Assembly: GCF_001941505.1 (NCBI RefSeq) | Contig: NZ_CP009248.1 | Coordinates: forward strand, 2,418,001-2,482,000 | DNA length: 64,000 nucleotides | DNA from: Corynebacterium sphenisci DSM 44792 | GTDB lineage: Bacteria > Actinomycetota > Actinomycetes > Mycobacteriales > Mycobacteriaceae | Reading direction: 5' to 3' | Shown here: positions 46,850 through 55,234 of the stretch, piece after piece | Numbering within the stretch: the first letter of the stretch is position 1 | How the letters are laid out: the number at the start of each line of letters is the position of its first letter | Program-made: the position numbers and the translations under genes | The notes under the pieces: model-generated | The model's input: only the letters and a program-made list of their open reading frames with translations | What the model was told of the DNA's origin: nothing | The model's database searches: none

Positions 46850-47917
46850 TCAGCGGCCCGCCTCCGGCAGCAGCCCGGCGAGGATCTCCGCGGCCGGGGC
46901 GACGCGGCAGGCGGCGAAGCCGGAGCCGGCCCACAGGTTCAGCCGCTCCGGGTCCCCGGCGGCGGCCGCGGCGGCGCGCATCGGGGAGCTCAGGTGGTGC
47001 AGCTGCGGGTACAGCGCCGGGGCCTCCGGGATCCGATCGGTGACCTCGTTGGCGATGCTGCGCGCCCAGCGCCCGGAGAAGGCCCGGGTGAGGGTGGTCG
47101 GCCGCCCCCGCAGCCGCAGCAGCGCAGCGACGTGGGCGGGTTTGGTGCCGGCCTCCTCGGCGGTGAGGAAGAGCGTGCCCACCTGCACCGCCGCCGCCCC
47201 GGCGGCGCGCAGCCGGGCCACGTCCGCGGGCCCGGCCACCCCGCCGGCGGCGATGACGGGGACCTCCCCGGCGGCGGCCGCCGCCGCGGCGACGAGCCCG
47301 GCCGGCCCCGGGGCCGTGGCCGGGTCGTCCGCGCCGGGGTCGTCCACCCCGGCGACGGTGGCGCGGTGCCCGCCGGCACCGATGCCCTGGACCACCACCG
47401 CATCCGCCCCGGCGGCCACCGCGGCGCGCACCCCGGCGAGGGTGGTGGCGCCGAGGGCGACCGCCTTGCCCGCCGCCTGCAGCCGGTCGATCTCCGCCGC
47501 GGCGGGATGGCCGAAGGCGAAGCTCACCCAGCGACAGTGCGCCGGGGCGGCCCGCGCGATCTCGAGTTTCGCCGCGTAGCCGTCGTCATCGGCATGCGGG
47601 GTGGCCGGCAGCGCCGCGTCGGGGAAGGCGGCGGCCAGCCGGGCCCGGTGCGCGGACCACTCCGCCGCGGCGGCGGCCGCCGGCGGGGCCTCGGGGGCCG
47701 GGGTGGGGTGGAAGATGTTCACCCCGAAATCGCGGTCGGTGGCGGCGGCCACCGCGTCGATCCGGCGGGACAGCTCCTCCGGGGCGAGGTACCCGCCGGC
47801 GAGCAGACCCAGCCCACCGGCGGCGGAGACCGCGGCGGTCAGCTCCGGGGTGGAGGGCCCGCCGGCCATCGGGGCGAGCACGATGGGCAGCTCGGGCAGC
47901 GGGATGTCGCGGGTCAT
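46850..47917 (-). CDS. Nitronate monooxygenase-like FMN protein
   Basis: A 355-residue TIM-barrel flavoprotein of the NMO/2-nitropropane dioxygenase family. It shows the N-terminal PIVLAPMAGGPSTPEL motif, the FGVNIFHP strand, VVVQGIGAGGHR (the GGH FMN/substrate motif), IAAGGV and QVGTLFLTAEEAGTKPAH. It detoxifies propionate 3-nitronate or acts on related substrates. The ATG at 47917 has GGAAGGAG 6 nt upstream. It is divergent from the carnitine acyltransferase-like gene and ends 34 nt before the CMD-like start, so the two may be one transcript. Confidence 0.87.
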   Translation of the reverse strand: MTRDIPLPELPIVLAPMAGGPSTPELTAAVSAAGGLGLLAGGYLAPEELSRRIDAVAAATDRDFGVNIFHPTPAPEAPPAAAAAAEWSAHRARLAAAFPDAALPATPHADDDGYAAKLEIARAAPAHCRWVSFAFGHPAAAEIDRLQAAGKAVALGATTLAGVRAAVAAGADAVVVQGIGAGGHRATVAGVDDPGADDPATAPGPAGLVAAAAAAAGEVPVIAAGGVAGPADVARLRAAGAAAVQVGTLFLTAEEAGTKPAHVAALLRLRGRPTTLTRAFSGRWARSIANEVTDRIPEAPALYPQLHHLSSPMRAAAAAAGDPERLNLWAGSGFAACRVAPAAEILAGLLPEAGR

Positions 47918-48034
47918 CGGGGCTCCTTCCCTCGGGGTGGCGATCCACCATAGGCGGCCCGCGGCGGGGGTGGACCAGGTGGTGTGCGCGATAAACCCGG
48001 GCGGGACCGGCGCCGCCCCGGATAAACTGGGCCA

Positions 48035-49825
48035 ATGAACCACGAGTCCGCACCCCCGTCCCCCCGCCCCGCCGAGCCCGGGACGCCGCTGCCGGTGCCC
48101 GATCTCGACACCACGCTCAACCGCCTGGAGACCGTGGTCTCCGCGATCGCGGACGCGCCCACCCTGGCCGCCACCCGCGCCGCGGTGGAGTCCTTCCGCA
48201 CCGGCGCCGGCCCCGAACTCCACCGGCGCCTCCTCGACGACGCCGAGGAGCGGGCCGCCGCCGGCTCCAGCTGGCTCGCCGAGGGCTGGCTCCACGACTA
48301 CCTCGACGTGCGCGACCCGCTGCCGCTGGCCACCAACGTCGGCTTCCAGGTGCGCCTGGACTCCCCGGCCAGCGGCCTGGACCGGGCCGCGGACCTGGTG
48401 CACCGCGCGGTGCGGCTGCACCTGGACCACGTGCACGGCCGCACCCCGGAGGAGGTCGACGCCCGCGGCAACCGGCTCTCCCCCGCCCAGTGGGAGTTCC
48501 TCGCCGGCGGGGTGCGCATGCCCGCCGAACCCCGCGACCGGATCCTCGCCCCCGCCCGCCCCGCCGCCGGGCCGCATGAGATCGGGGTCATCGTCTCCGA
48601 CCGGATCTGGGCGCTGCGGATCACCGACGACGCCGGGGAGGCGCTGCCGGTCGCCGCGCTGCGCGCCGGCCTGGAGCGCGCCCTGACCTCCGCCAAGGAG
48701 GTGCCCCGGGAGTCGCCGATCCCGCTGCCGCACATGTCCTACCTGCCGGCCGCCGCGGGCGCCGCGGTCACCGGGGCGCTGCGCGCCGAACCCGCCGGCG
48801 CGGCGATCTTCGACCGGATCCGGGACATGCTCTTCACCGTCCATCTGCTGCACCGCACCCCGCGGCGGGCGGATGCGGCCCTCCGGGACTGCGCCTTCGG
48901 CCCCGGCAACGCCTGGGCCACCAAACCGGTGACCTACGAGATCGGGCTGGACACCGACTGGGCCTGCCTCCACGTGGAGCACTCCACCGTCGACGGGGCG
49001 ACCATCCTCACCCAGATCGCCCGGATGCAGGCCGCCGAACCGGCGCTGCCGGACGGCTCCGCCGACCCCGGCCCCGCCGCACCCGCCCCGGAGGAGCTCA
49101 CCTGGTCCCCGCCCGCGGAGCTGCTGCCGGTGCTCCGCGACGCCCTGGAGTCCTACCGGGACCGGGCACGGGATCTGGCGGTGCGTCTGGTGAAGGTGCC
49201 CGCCCCGGACACCTCCGATCTGGGCGTGAAGGTCAGCGCGGACGCGATCTGCCAGCTCATCCTCACCATCGCGCAGAAGCTCGCCTACGACCGGGTGCGC
49301 GCCGTCTACGAGGCGGTGGACATGCGCGAGTACGTCCGCGGCCGCACCGAATGCCTGCGCGCGGTGACCCCGGAGGCGGTGGCCTTCGCCGAGGCCCTGG
49401 TCGCCGGGGAGGCCGAGCCGGCCGGCTTCGCCGCGGTGATGGCCGCACACCGCGGCTGGGTGAAGGCCTGCAAATCCGGCGACGGCATGGACCGGCACCT
49501 GTGGGCGCTGCGCCGCACCGCCGCCGCGGCCGGGGAGGAGCCGGGGCTCTTCGAGGACCCGGGCGTGGTCGCCGCGCGCACCGATTTCCTGTCCACCACC
49601 TCGATCGGCTCGGATGCGGTGATCCGCCGCTACACCTTCGCGCCCACCGTGCCCAACGGGTTCGGGGTGAACTACACGCCCCTGGACGGGGAGATCGAGT
49701 ACTGCCTGAGCTTCTCCTCCTCCCGCACGGAGGGCCACATGGCCTTCCAGGCCGCGCTGTCCGACGCCGCCCGCCGGCTCGGCCGCTTCCTCGACGAGGT
49801 CCGCGCCGGCGCCACCGAGGGCTGA
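48035..49825 (+). CDS. Choline/carnitine O-acyltransferase family protein
   Basis: A 596-residue protein with the hallmark motifs of the carnitine acyltransferase family. The catalytic His is at about residue 316 in LHVEHSTVDGATI (EHxxxDG-type); YEAVDMREYVRGRTECLRAVT and GMDRHLWAL also fit, with a C-terminal LSTTSIGSD and FGVNYTPLDG. The family is mainly eukaryotic, moving acyl groups between CoA and carnitine or choline, and is rare in bacteria. The whole fold appears present at near-usual length (about 600). A TAAACT box ends 6 nt before the ATG (leaderless). Base composition is like its neighbours, so no recent transfer is apparent. The acceptor is unknown. Confidence 0.85.
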   Translation: MNHESAPPSPRPAEPGTPLPVPDLDTTLNRLETVVSAIADAPTLAATRAAVESFRTGAGPELHRRLLDDAEERAAAGSSWLAEGWLHDYLDVRDPLPLATNVGFQVRLDSPASGLDRAADLVHRAVRLHLDHVHGRTPEEVDARGNRLSPAQWEFLAGGVRMPAEPRDRILAPARPAAGPHEIGVIVSDRIWALRITDDAGEALPVAALRAGLERALTSAKEVPRESPIPLPHMSYLPAAAGAAVTGALRAEPAGAAIFDRIRDMLFTVHLLHRTPRRADAALRDCAFGPGNAWATKPVTYEIGLDTDWACLHVEHSTVDGATILTQIARMQAAEPALPDGSADPGPAAPAPEELTWSPPAELLPVLRDALESYRDRARDLAVRLVKVPAPDTSDLGVKVSADAICQLILTIAQKLAYDRVRAVYEAVDMREYVRGRTECLRAVTPEAVAFAEALVAGEAEPAGFAAVMAAHRGWVKACKSGDGMDRHLWALRRTAAAAGEEPGLFEDPGVVAARTDFLSTTSIGSDAVIRRYTFAPTVPNGFGVNYTPLDGEIEYCLSFSSSRTEGHMAFQAALSDAARRLGRFLDEVRAGATEG

Positions 49826-49840
49826 GCCCCGCTCCCTAGC

Positions 49841-49880
49841 GCACCGCGCCGGACACCGACCCCGGTGTCCGGCACGGCGC
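49841..49880 (+). terminator. Hairpin after the acyltransferase gene
   Basis: An 18-bp stem with two mismatches (49841-49858 with 49863-49880) and a 4-nt loop, 15 nt after the stop. The core arm is GCCGGACACCG. Confidence 0.7.
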
Positions 49881-50274
49881 ACCCGGGTGAGCCAATGGCG
49901 CGGCGCCACCGGCCCGATGAGCTCGACACGGGCGCTGACCTGCCCGAACCCCGGGATCCGGGCACGGCCCGATCCGATGCCGGAGCCGGGCCGGCAGCGG
50001 CGGATCCCGGCGCTCCCGGCCAGCGGGGTCCGGGTCCGCGGCCCGACCCGGACGGCCGGCACTGGCCCGGCCATCTCATGGGGATGCACCCGCATGGAGC
50101 GCAGGCAGCCGAGCAACACCACCACCGCGTGGACGCTCAGCACGAGGATCATCACGCGCGGGTGCGTGCCGGGGCCACGGTGGGGTTCCGATTCTTTCGG
50201 TCCGATACCCGCGCCACGGCGCGAAAGCGAATGTAGATTGAGCCGTGCCGGTGCATAGCCGCAGGTCAAGAAGT
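49881..50274. other. Non-coding gap and CRISPR leader
   Basis: Roughly 390 nt without a supportable gene. It becomes less GC-rich toward 50180-50274, next to the first intact repeat, as expected for a type I-E leader. Open frames here lack codon bias or run antisense for kilobases. No tRNA or IS element is seen. Confidence 0.5.
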
Positions 50275-50791
50275 GTCCTCCCCGCGCGAGCGGGGCTGTT
50301 CCGGCGGCGGGGGCGCTGTCGCGCTTTGGAGGCACGTCCTCCCCGCGCGAGCGGGGCTGTTCCCATCAAGTACTCCGCGGAGACCGGGTGGGATATGTCC
50401 TCCCCGCGCGAGCGGGGCTGTTCCCGCGATCCGGTGGGGCTCCGCCTCGGCGGCCGCGTCCTCCCCGCGCGAGCGGGGCTGTTCCCCCACCGCAGCACCT
50501 TCGCGATGGTCATCGGCTGTCCTCCCCGCGCGAGCGGGGCTGTTCCCCGGCCGGTCGGCTTCCGGTCCAGCAAGACCGTGTCCTCCCCGCGCGAGCGGGG
50601 CTGTTCCGGAGCACATGATGAGCACCAATGATCGCCACCAGTCGTCCCTGCGCGAGTGGGGCTGTTCCGAACACCATCGTCGCCCACACGAACGGGTGGC
50701 AGTCGTCCCCGCGCGAGCGGGACTGTCCCCTTTGCCCGCGAATCCGACACGGTGGCCCACAAGGGCGTCCCCGCGCCGGCGGGCCCGGGGA
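50275..50791 (+). CRISPR. Type I-E-like CRISPR array, eight clear repeats plus a decayed ninth
   Basis: 28-nt repeats starting at 50275, 50336, 50397, 50458, 50519 and 50580 are identical, with the palindromic core CCCCGCGCGAGCGGGG. Repeats at 50641 and 50702 each carry three changes, and a heavily degenerate one lies at about 50764-50791. The first seven spacers are each exactly 33 nt (61-nt period). Repeat sequence and spacer length fit actinobacterial type I-E. The decayed end marks the trailer, so the leader is on the left and transcription is rightward. No cas gene is present in the 64-kb window. Confidence 0.97.
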
Positions 50792-50793
50792 AC

Positions 50794-50834
50794 GGCGACG
50801 CCGGCGCACCCGGGCGGGGTGCGCCGGCGTTGCC
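50794..50834. terminator. Hairpin between the CRISPR array and hmp
   Basis: An 18-bp stem (50794-50811 with 50817-50834, one G-T pair) with a 5-nt loop, 14 nt past the hmp stop. It can serve both strands. Confidence 0.7.
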
Positions 50835-50848
50835 GGGGAGGGGCGGGA

Positions 50849-52051
50849 TCAGCCGTCGACGAGCCAGTCGTTGGGGCTGAACAGCTCGAAGTGCACCCGG
50901 GACTTGTCGATCCCGGCCTCGGTGAGCTGCGCCCGGATGGCCTGCAGGAACGGGTTGGAGCCGCAGAGGTAGTAGTCGGCGTCCTCGGGCAGATCCACCT
51001 CGGACAGGTCCATCAGGTCCGGCTCGTACCAGGTGCGGGATTCGCCGTGGGCCAGGGCCTCGACGGCGCCGACCCGGCCGGAGCGCAGCACATCGGCGTC
51101 CTCGGAGCGGTCCGCGTGCAGGGCGAGCACCCGGCGGTCGGAGTCCACGGCGACCAGGTGGTCCAGCATGCCGAGCATCGGGGTGACCCCGATCCCGGCG
51201 GAGATGAGCACCACCGGGGTGTCCGCGGCGGTGTCCAGCACCAGGTCCCCGGCGGGCAGCGAGATCTCCACCACGTCGCCGACCTGGAGCTCCCTCCACA
51301 GCTGGGTGGAGACCTCCCCGGCGGGGATGCCCTCGGCGGGGGCGCCGTCCTCGCGGCGCACCGCGAACTCCAGCACCCCGCCGCCGGCGTTGGTCAGCGA
51401 GTACTGGCGCAGCTGGCGGGCCCCGTCCGGCATGGTCTGCCGCACCGAGATGTACTGGCCGGGCCGGAAGCCGGGGGTCTCGCCCTCGACCAGGCGCACC
51501 CCGAAGCGCACCACCCGGTCGCCGTGGTCGGTGCGGGAGACCACCTCGGCGTCGCGGAAGACGTCGCCGTCGGCGACGCCCATCTCCCGGTAGGTGCCGC
51601 GCTCGAAGTCGACGAGCACCCGCTGCATCTCCAGGTACACCTCGTCCCAGGCGGCGCGCACCTCGCCGGAGAAGACCTCGGGGGTGAGGATCTCCTCGAT
51701 GGCGTCGAAGAGGTGCTTGTGCACGATGGGGTACTGCTCCTCGACGATGCCGACGGAGACGTGCTTGTGCCCGATCCGGGCGAGCAGGTCCACCGGGTCC
51801 GGGGCCTCCGGGTCGACCAGGGTGGCGGCGAAGGTCGCCACGGAGGCGGCCAGGGCCTTCTGCTGGGCGCCGATCTTCTGGTTGCCGCGGTTGAAGGTGT
51901 CCGCGAGCAGCTCCGGGTGGGCACCGAACATCCGGCGGTAGAAGTTGGGGGTGATGTCGCCGATGTTGGCGCCGACGACCGGGAGGGTCTGCCGGATGAG
52001 CTCGGCGTGCTCGGGGGAAAGGGCGGTCTTCTCGACGGCGATCTCCGTCAT
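50849..52051 (-). CDS. hmp: Flavohaemoglobin (nitric oxide dioxygenase)
   Basis: A 400-residue enzyme that turns NO and O2 into nitrate. The globin domain (1-140) has the haem-pocket Tyr38 (NFYRRMF) and the proximal His97 (RIGHKHVSVGIVEEQY). The FAD domain has GQYISVRQ and RQYSLTNA, and the NAD domain SAGIGVTPMLGML and YYLCGSNPFLQAI. All three domains are full length. I chose the ATG at 52051, with AGGAGG 6 nt upstream; the longer open frame to 52132 overlaps the promoter. It is downstream of nsrR, whose product probably represses it. Confidence 0.96.
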   Translation of the reverse strand: MTEIAVEKTALSPEHAELIRQTLPVVGANIGDITPNFYRRMFGAHPELLADTFNRGNQKIGAQQKALAASVATFAATLVDPEAPDPVDLLARIGHKHVSVGIVEEQYPIVHKHLFDAIEEILTPEVFSGEVRAAWDEVYLEMQRVLVDFERGTYREMGVADGDVFRDAEVVSRTDHGDRVVRFGVRLVEGETPGFRPGQYISVRQTMPDGARQLRQYSLTNAGGGVLEFAVRREDGAPAEGIPAGEVSTQLWRELQVGDVVEISLPAGDLVLDTAADTPVVLISAGIGVTPMLGMLDHLVAVDSDRRVLALHADRSEDADVLRSGRVGAVEALAHGESRTWYEPDLMDLSEVDLPEDADYYLCGSNPFLQAIRAQLTEAGIDKSRVHFELFSPNDWLVDG

Positions 52052-52109
52052 GGGGTCCTCCTGCGGGGGTTGGCTGCGCCATGGGTGGATGGCGGAGTCC
52101 AACCTACCC

Positions 52110-52138
52110 TTAATACGCACCCCGGATTCCACTTAAAA
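52110..52138 (-). promoter_or_regulatory. hmp promoter, probable NsrR target
   Basis: On the minus strand TTTTAA (52138-52133), 17 nt, TATTAA (52115-52110): the most AT-rich patch in the nsrR-hmp gap. Loose symmetry between the two hexamers could serve NsrR, but no defined corynebacterial NsrR consensus was available to compare. Confidence 0.5.
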
Positions 52139-52184
52139 CCGCGGATGAGAGCTGAATCACCTTAACCATGGACTTCGGCCAGGA

Positions 52185-52634
52185 TCAGCGAACCTGCTCG
52201 CGCAGCGGCCCGGCCAGCGCCAACGGCACCGGGCCGACCCCGTCCCGGGCGATCAGGTCATCGACGGTGACCCCGTCGAGGTGGGCGAAGAAGGCCTCCT
52301 GCGCCTCGGCGAGCGCCCCGCGCAGCCGGCAGAAGGGGATCATCGGGCACTCCGCGGCCTCGCAGTCGATGACCTCCCCGGTCTCCAGGGCGCGCAGCAG
52401 GCCCCCGATGGACCGCCCGGTGGCCCCCTCGACCAGCCGGATCCCGCCGCCGCGGCCCCGGGTGGCCACCAGCACCCCGAGTTCGCCCAGCCGGGTGACC
52501 ACCTTGGCCACATGCGCCGGGGAGGCGTTGAGCTCCGCGGCCACCCCGCGGGCGGTGAAGCGCCGCCCCTCCTCCGCGGCGGCCAGGCGCATGACGAGGC
52601 GCAGGCCGAGATCGGAGAACATGGTGAGCTGCAT
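52185..52634 (-). CDS. nsrR: NsrR, Rrf2-family nitric-oxide sensor
   Basis: A 149-residue Rrf2 regulator. The winged helix begins MQLTMFSDLGLRLVMRLA with the recognition region AELNASPAHVAKVVTRL and the wing GRGGGIRL. The Fe-S ligands C91, C96 and C102 follow (C-X4-C-X5-C), matching the NsrR spacing and numbering rather than IscR's C-X5-C-X5-C. It binds a NO-sensitive Fe-S cluster and releases the hmp promoter on NO exposure. It sits 133 nt upstream of hmp, with a promoter between them. Start ATG 52634; an alternative Met is at 52622. Confidence 0.92.
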   Translation of the reverse strand: MQLTMFSDLGLRLVMRLAAAEEGRRFTARGVAAELNASPAHVAKVVTRLGELGVLVATRGRGGGIRLVEGATGRSIGGLLRALETGEVIDCEAAECPMIPFCRLRGALAEAQEAFFAHLDGVTVDDLIARDGVGPVPLALAGPLREQVR

Positions 52635-52808
52635 AAGCCCAGGATAGCCGCCGCCGGCCCGGATTCCCGACCGGGGTTCGCCTTCCCCGGGGCGGATCGG
52701 GGGGAAAACACGCGGCGGCGCCGGGTAACCCCTATCGTTTCGGATACCGAACCCCGGAATCCCTCCGGGCCCCCGATCGGCCGGTGACGGCCGGAACAGG
52801 AGCACCCC

Positions 52809-53666
52809 ATGCGCACCCCGAACACGGTCGCCATCACCGGGGCGGCCCGCGGCATCGGCCGCGCCACCGCCGGAGCCTTCCTCGCCGCCGGCGCCGATGT
52901 CGCGATCGGCGATCTCGACGCCGCCGCCGCCGAGCGGACCGCCGCCGAGCTCGCCGCCGCCCACCCCGGGCGGGTCGTGCTCGGCCTCGGCCTGGACGTC
53001 GCCGACCCCGCGTCGATGGCCGGGTTCCTCGACGCCGCCAAGGAGGGCCTCGGCGGCCTGGACGCGGTGGTCAACAACGCCGGGATCATGCCCACCACCG
53101 TCTTCGCCGAGGAGCCCGCGGAGCTCAGCGACCAGATCATCGACGTCAACCTGCGCGGGGTGGTGCACGGCACCAAGGCGGCGCTGCAGCGGCTCTCCCC
53201 GGAGGGGGTGGTGGTCAACGTCTCCTCCCAGGTGACCAACCTGCCCGCCCCGGCGCTGGCCACCTACACCGCCACCAAGGCCGGGGTGCTCGGCCTCGAC
53301 GAGGCCCTGGGCCGGGAGCTGGCGGCCGCCGGCTCCCGGATCCGGCTGATGGCGGTGCTGCCCGGGATCATCCGCACCGAACTGTCCGCCGGCTCCAACC
53401 ACCGCCGCTGGCTGGACCCGGTGCTGGTCGCCGACCCGGAGCAGGTCGCCGCCGCGATCGTCGCCGGGGTGCGCCGGCGGCGGCGCCGGGTGGCGGTGCC
53501 CGCCATCCTCGGGCCGGCCACCGCGCTGCTGCGCGCCCTGCCGTACCCGCTGCGCCGGGCCGCGGAACGCGCCCTCGGCCTGGACGTCTCCTTCACCGCC
53601 GCCGATCCGGCGGCCCGGGCCCGCTACCACGCCCGGATCGACGCCGCCCGCGCCGCCGCGGACTAG
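52809..53666 (+). CDS. Short-chain dehydrogenase/reductase
   Basis: A 285-residue classical SDR. The nucleotide-binding TGAARGIGRATA, the NNAGIMPTT motif, the catalytic Ser in VNVSSQ and the YTATK active site are all present. The C-terminal 70 residues are Arg-rich (GVRRRRRRVAVPA) and may contact membrane or nucleic acid. Cofactor preference (D in GDLDAA) suggests NAD(H). The substrate cannot be read. ACAGGAGC lies 6-10 nt before the ATG. The stop overlaps the convergent gene by 4 nt. It is divergent from nsrR. Confidence 0.9.
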   Translation: MRTPNTVAITGAARGIGRATAGAFLAAGADVAIGDLDAAAAERTAAELAAAHPGRVVLGLGLDVADPASMAGFLDAAKEGLGGLDAVVNNAGIMPTTVFAEEPAELSDQIIDVNLRGVVHGTKAALQRLSPEGVVVNVSSQVTNLPAPALATYTATKAGVLGLDEALGRELAAAGSRIRLMAVLPGIIRTELSAGSNHRRWLDPVLVADPEQVAAAIVAGVRRRRRRVAVPAILGPATALLRALPYPLRRAAERALGLDVSFTAADPAARARYHARIDAARAAAD

Positions 53667-55189
53667 GCCGCGGCGCGGCGCCGGGCCTCGGCGAGCACCC
53701 CGCGGGCCATCGCCGGGAAGACCAGCCCGTGGAAGGGGTACACCGCCCACCAGTAGGCCCGGCCGATCAGGCCCCGCGGCACGTACACCGCGGTCTGCCG
53801 GTAGCGGGTGCCCCCGGCGCCGTCCGGGTCCACCTCCAGGATCAGCCAGCCGGCGCCGTCCAGGCGCATCTCCGCGCGCAGCACCAGCCGCCGGCCCGGC
53901 CGGATCTCCTCCACCCGCCACCAGTCCACCCGGTCGCCGACCGCCAGCCGGCGCGGATCCCGGCGGCCGCCCAGGCCCGGGCCGCCGATGAGCGCGTCCA
54001 GGATCCCGCGCAGCCGCCACAGCCGGGGCGCGGAGTACCAGCCGGCGTCGCCGCCGATGCCCTCCACCACCTCCCACACCAGCGCCGGGTCCACCCCGGC
54101 GGTCTCCTCCCGCTGGTCCCGGTACACGGTGTGCCCGGACCAGCCCGGATCGCCGGGGGCGGAGGCCGCGGCATCGCCGCCGCGCCGCCAGGAGCCGTCC
54201 CAGCTGGTGGGCACCCCGCCGCCAAGCTCCCGGGCCAGGGCCCGGGCCACCGCGGTGCGGTAGTCCGCCAGGCCCCCGGGCGGATCCGGGATGAGCTCCC
54301 GGATGGAGCGCTCCTCGCATACCGCGTCCTCGGCCATGGACTGCGCCAACGGCACCGCCAGGGCTGCCGGCACCGGGGTGACCAGGCCGATCCACGCCCC
54401 GGAGAGCCCGTCGACCGGCAGCGGCCAGGGCAGCGCCACCACCCGCCGGGTCAACCCCACCGCCTCCGCGTAGCCGCGCAGCAGATCCGCGAAACGGTAG
54501 GACACCCCGCAGCCGATGTCGCAGGAGCGGTTCACCGGCTCCCCGAGATCCGCCGCCCCCACCAGGTAGTGCAGGCAGTCCCGGATGGACAGCGGCTCGA
54601 TCCGGTTGCCGATCCAGCGCGGGGCGATCATCAGCGGCAACCGCTCGGCGAGGTGCCGGATGATCTCGAAGGAGGCCGAGCCGGAGCCGATCAGGGTCGC
54701 CGCGCGCAGCACCAGGGTGGGCGTCGGCGCCTCCAGCAGGATCCGGGCCACCGCCTCCCGGGAGCGCATGTGCTTGGACAGCTCCCCGGCGGCCCGGGTG
54801 CGCGGGTGCAGCCCGGAGAGGTACACGATCTGGCGCACCCCCGCCGCGGCGGCGGCCTCGGCGATGACGCGGGCGACCCGGGCCTCGGCGGCCTCGAAGT
54901 CCTCCTCCGCCCCGGCCATGGAGTGCACCAGGTAGAGCACCACGTCCACCCCGGCCATCGCCGCGGCGGTGGCCCCCGGATCGGCGAGGTCCGCCTCGGC
55001 GCGCTCCACCCGATCCGCCCAGTCGAAGCGGTCCAGGTTGGCGGCCCGGCGGGAGCAGGCGCGGACGGTGAACCCGGCCTCCAGCAGGGCGGGGATGACG
55101 CGACCGCCGACGTAGCCGGTGGCCCCGGTGACGAGCACCCGCCGACCCGGGTGGTGGGCGGGTGCGACGGGGGGCGGTGCTTCGTTCAT
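53663..55189 (-). CDS. NAD(P)-binding SDR-like protein with DUF2867 domain
   Basis: A 508-residue two-domain protein. Residues 15-300 are an atypical/extended SDR (VLVTGATGYVGGRVIPALLEA, LYLVHSMAG, YLSGLHP). The C-terminal 170 residues match the START-like DUF2867 domain (SWDGSWRRG, GDRVDWWRVEEIRPGRRLVLRAEM, and the closing YPFHGLVFPAMARGVL). This fusion is common in actinobacteria; function unknown. No catalytic Tyr-x3-Lys is obvious, so it may bind a ligand without classical SDR chemistry. It shares a convergent 4-nt overlap with the SDR gene. Confidence 0.87.
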   Translation of the reverse strand: MNEAPPPVAPAHHPGRRVLVTGATGYVGGRVIPALLEAGFTVRACSRRAANLDRFDWADRVERAEADLADPGATAAAMAGVDVVLYLVHSMAGAEEDFEAAEARVARVIAEAAAAAGVRQIVYLSGLHPRTRAAGELSKHMRSREAVARILLEAPTPTLVLRAATLIGSGSASFEIIRHLAERLPLMIAPRWIGNRIEPLSIRDCLHYLVGAADLGEPVNRSCDIGCGVSYRFADLLRGYAEAVGLTRRVVALPWPLPVDGLSGAWIGLVTPVPAALAVPLAQSMAEDAVCEERSIRELIPDPPGGLADYRTAVARALARELGGGVPTSWDGSWRRGGDAAASAPGDPGWSGHTVYRDQREETAGVDPALVWEVVEGIGGDAGWYSAPRLWRLRGILDALIGGPGLGGRRDPRRLAVGDRVDWWRVEEIRPGRRLVLRAEMRLDGAGWLILEVDPDGAGGTRYRQTAVYVPRGLIGRAYWWAVYPFHGLVFPAMARGVLAEARRRAAA

Positions 55190-55234
55190 CCCCCGATACT
55201 ACCCCCGATCGGGGCGGGGGGAGGGGGCCGGGGG

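Noticed and set aside
46850..50152. A minus-strand start at 50152 encoding a hydrophobic segment (MILVLSVHAVVVLLGCLRS)
   Set aside because: The frame has no stop for over 3 kb and becomes antisense to the acyltransferase. There is no ribosome site, so coding cannot be supported.
50245..50810. Several short open frames with repeated LPARAGLF or SPRERGCS peptides
   Set aside because: These are translations of the CRISPR repeats, not genes.
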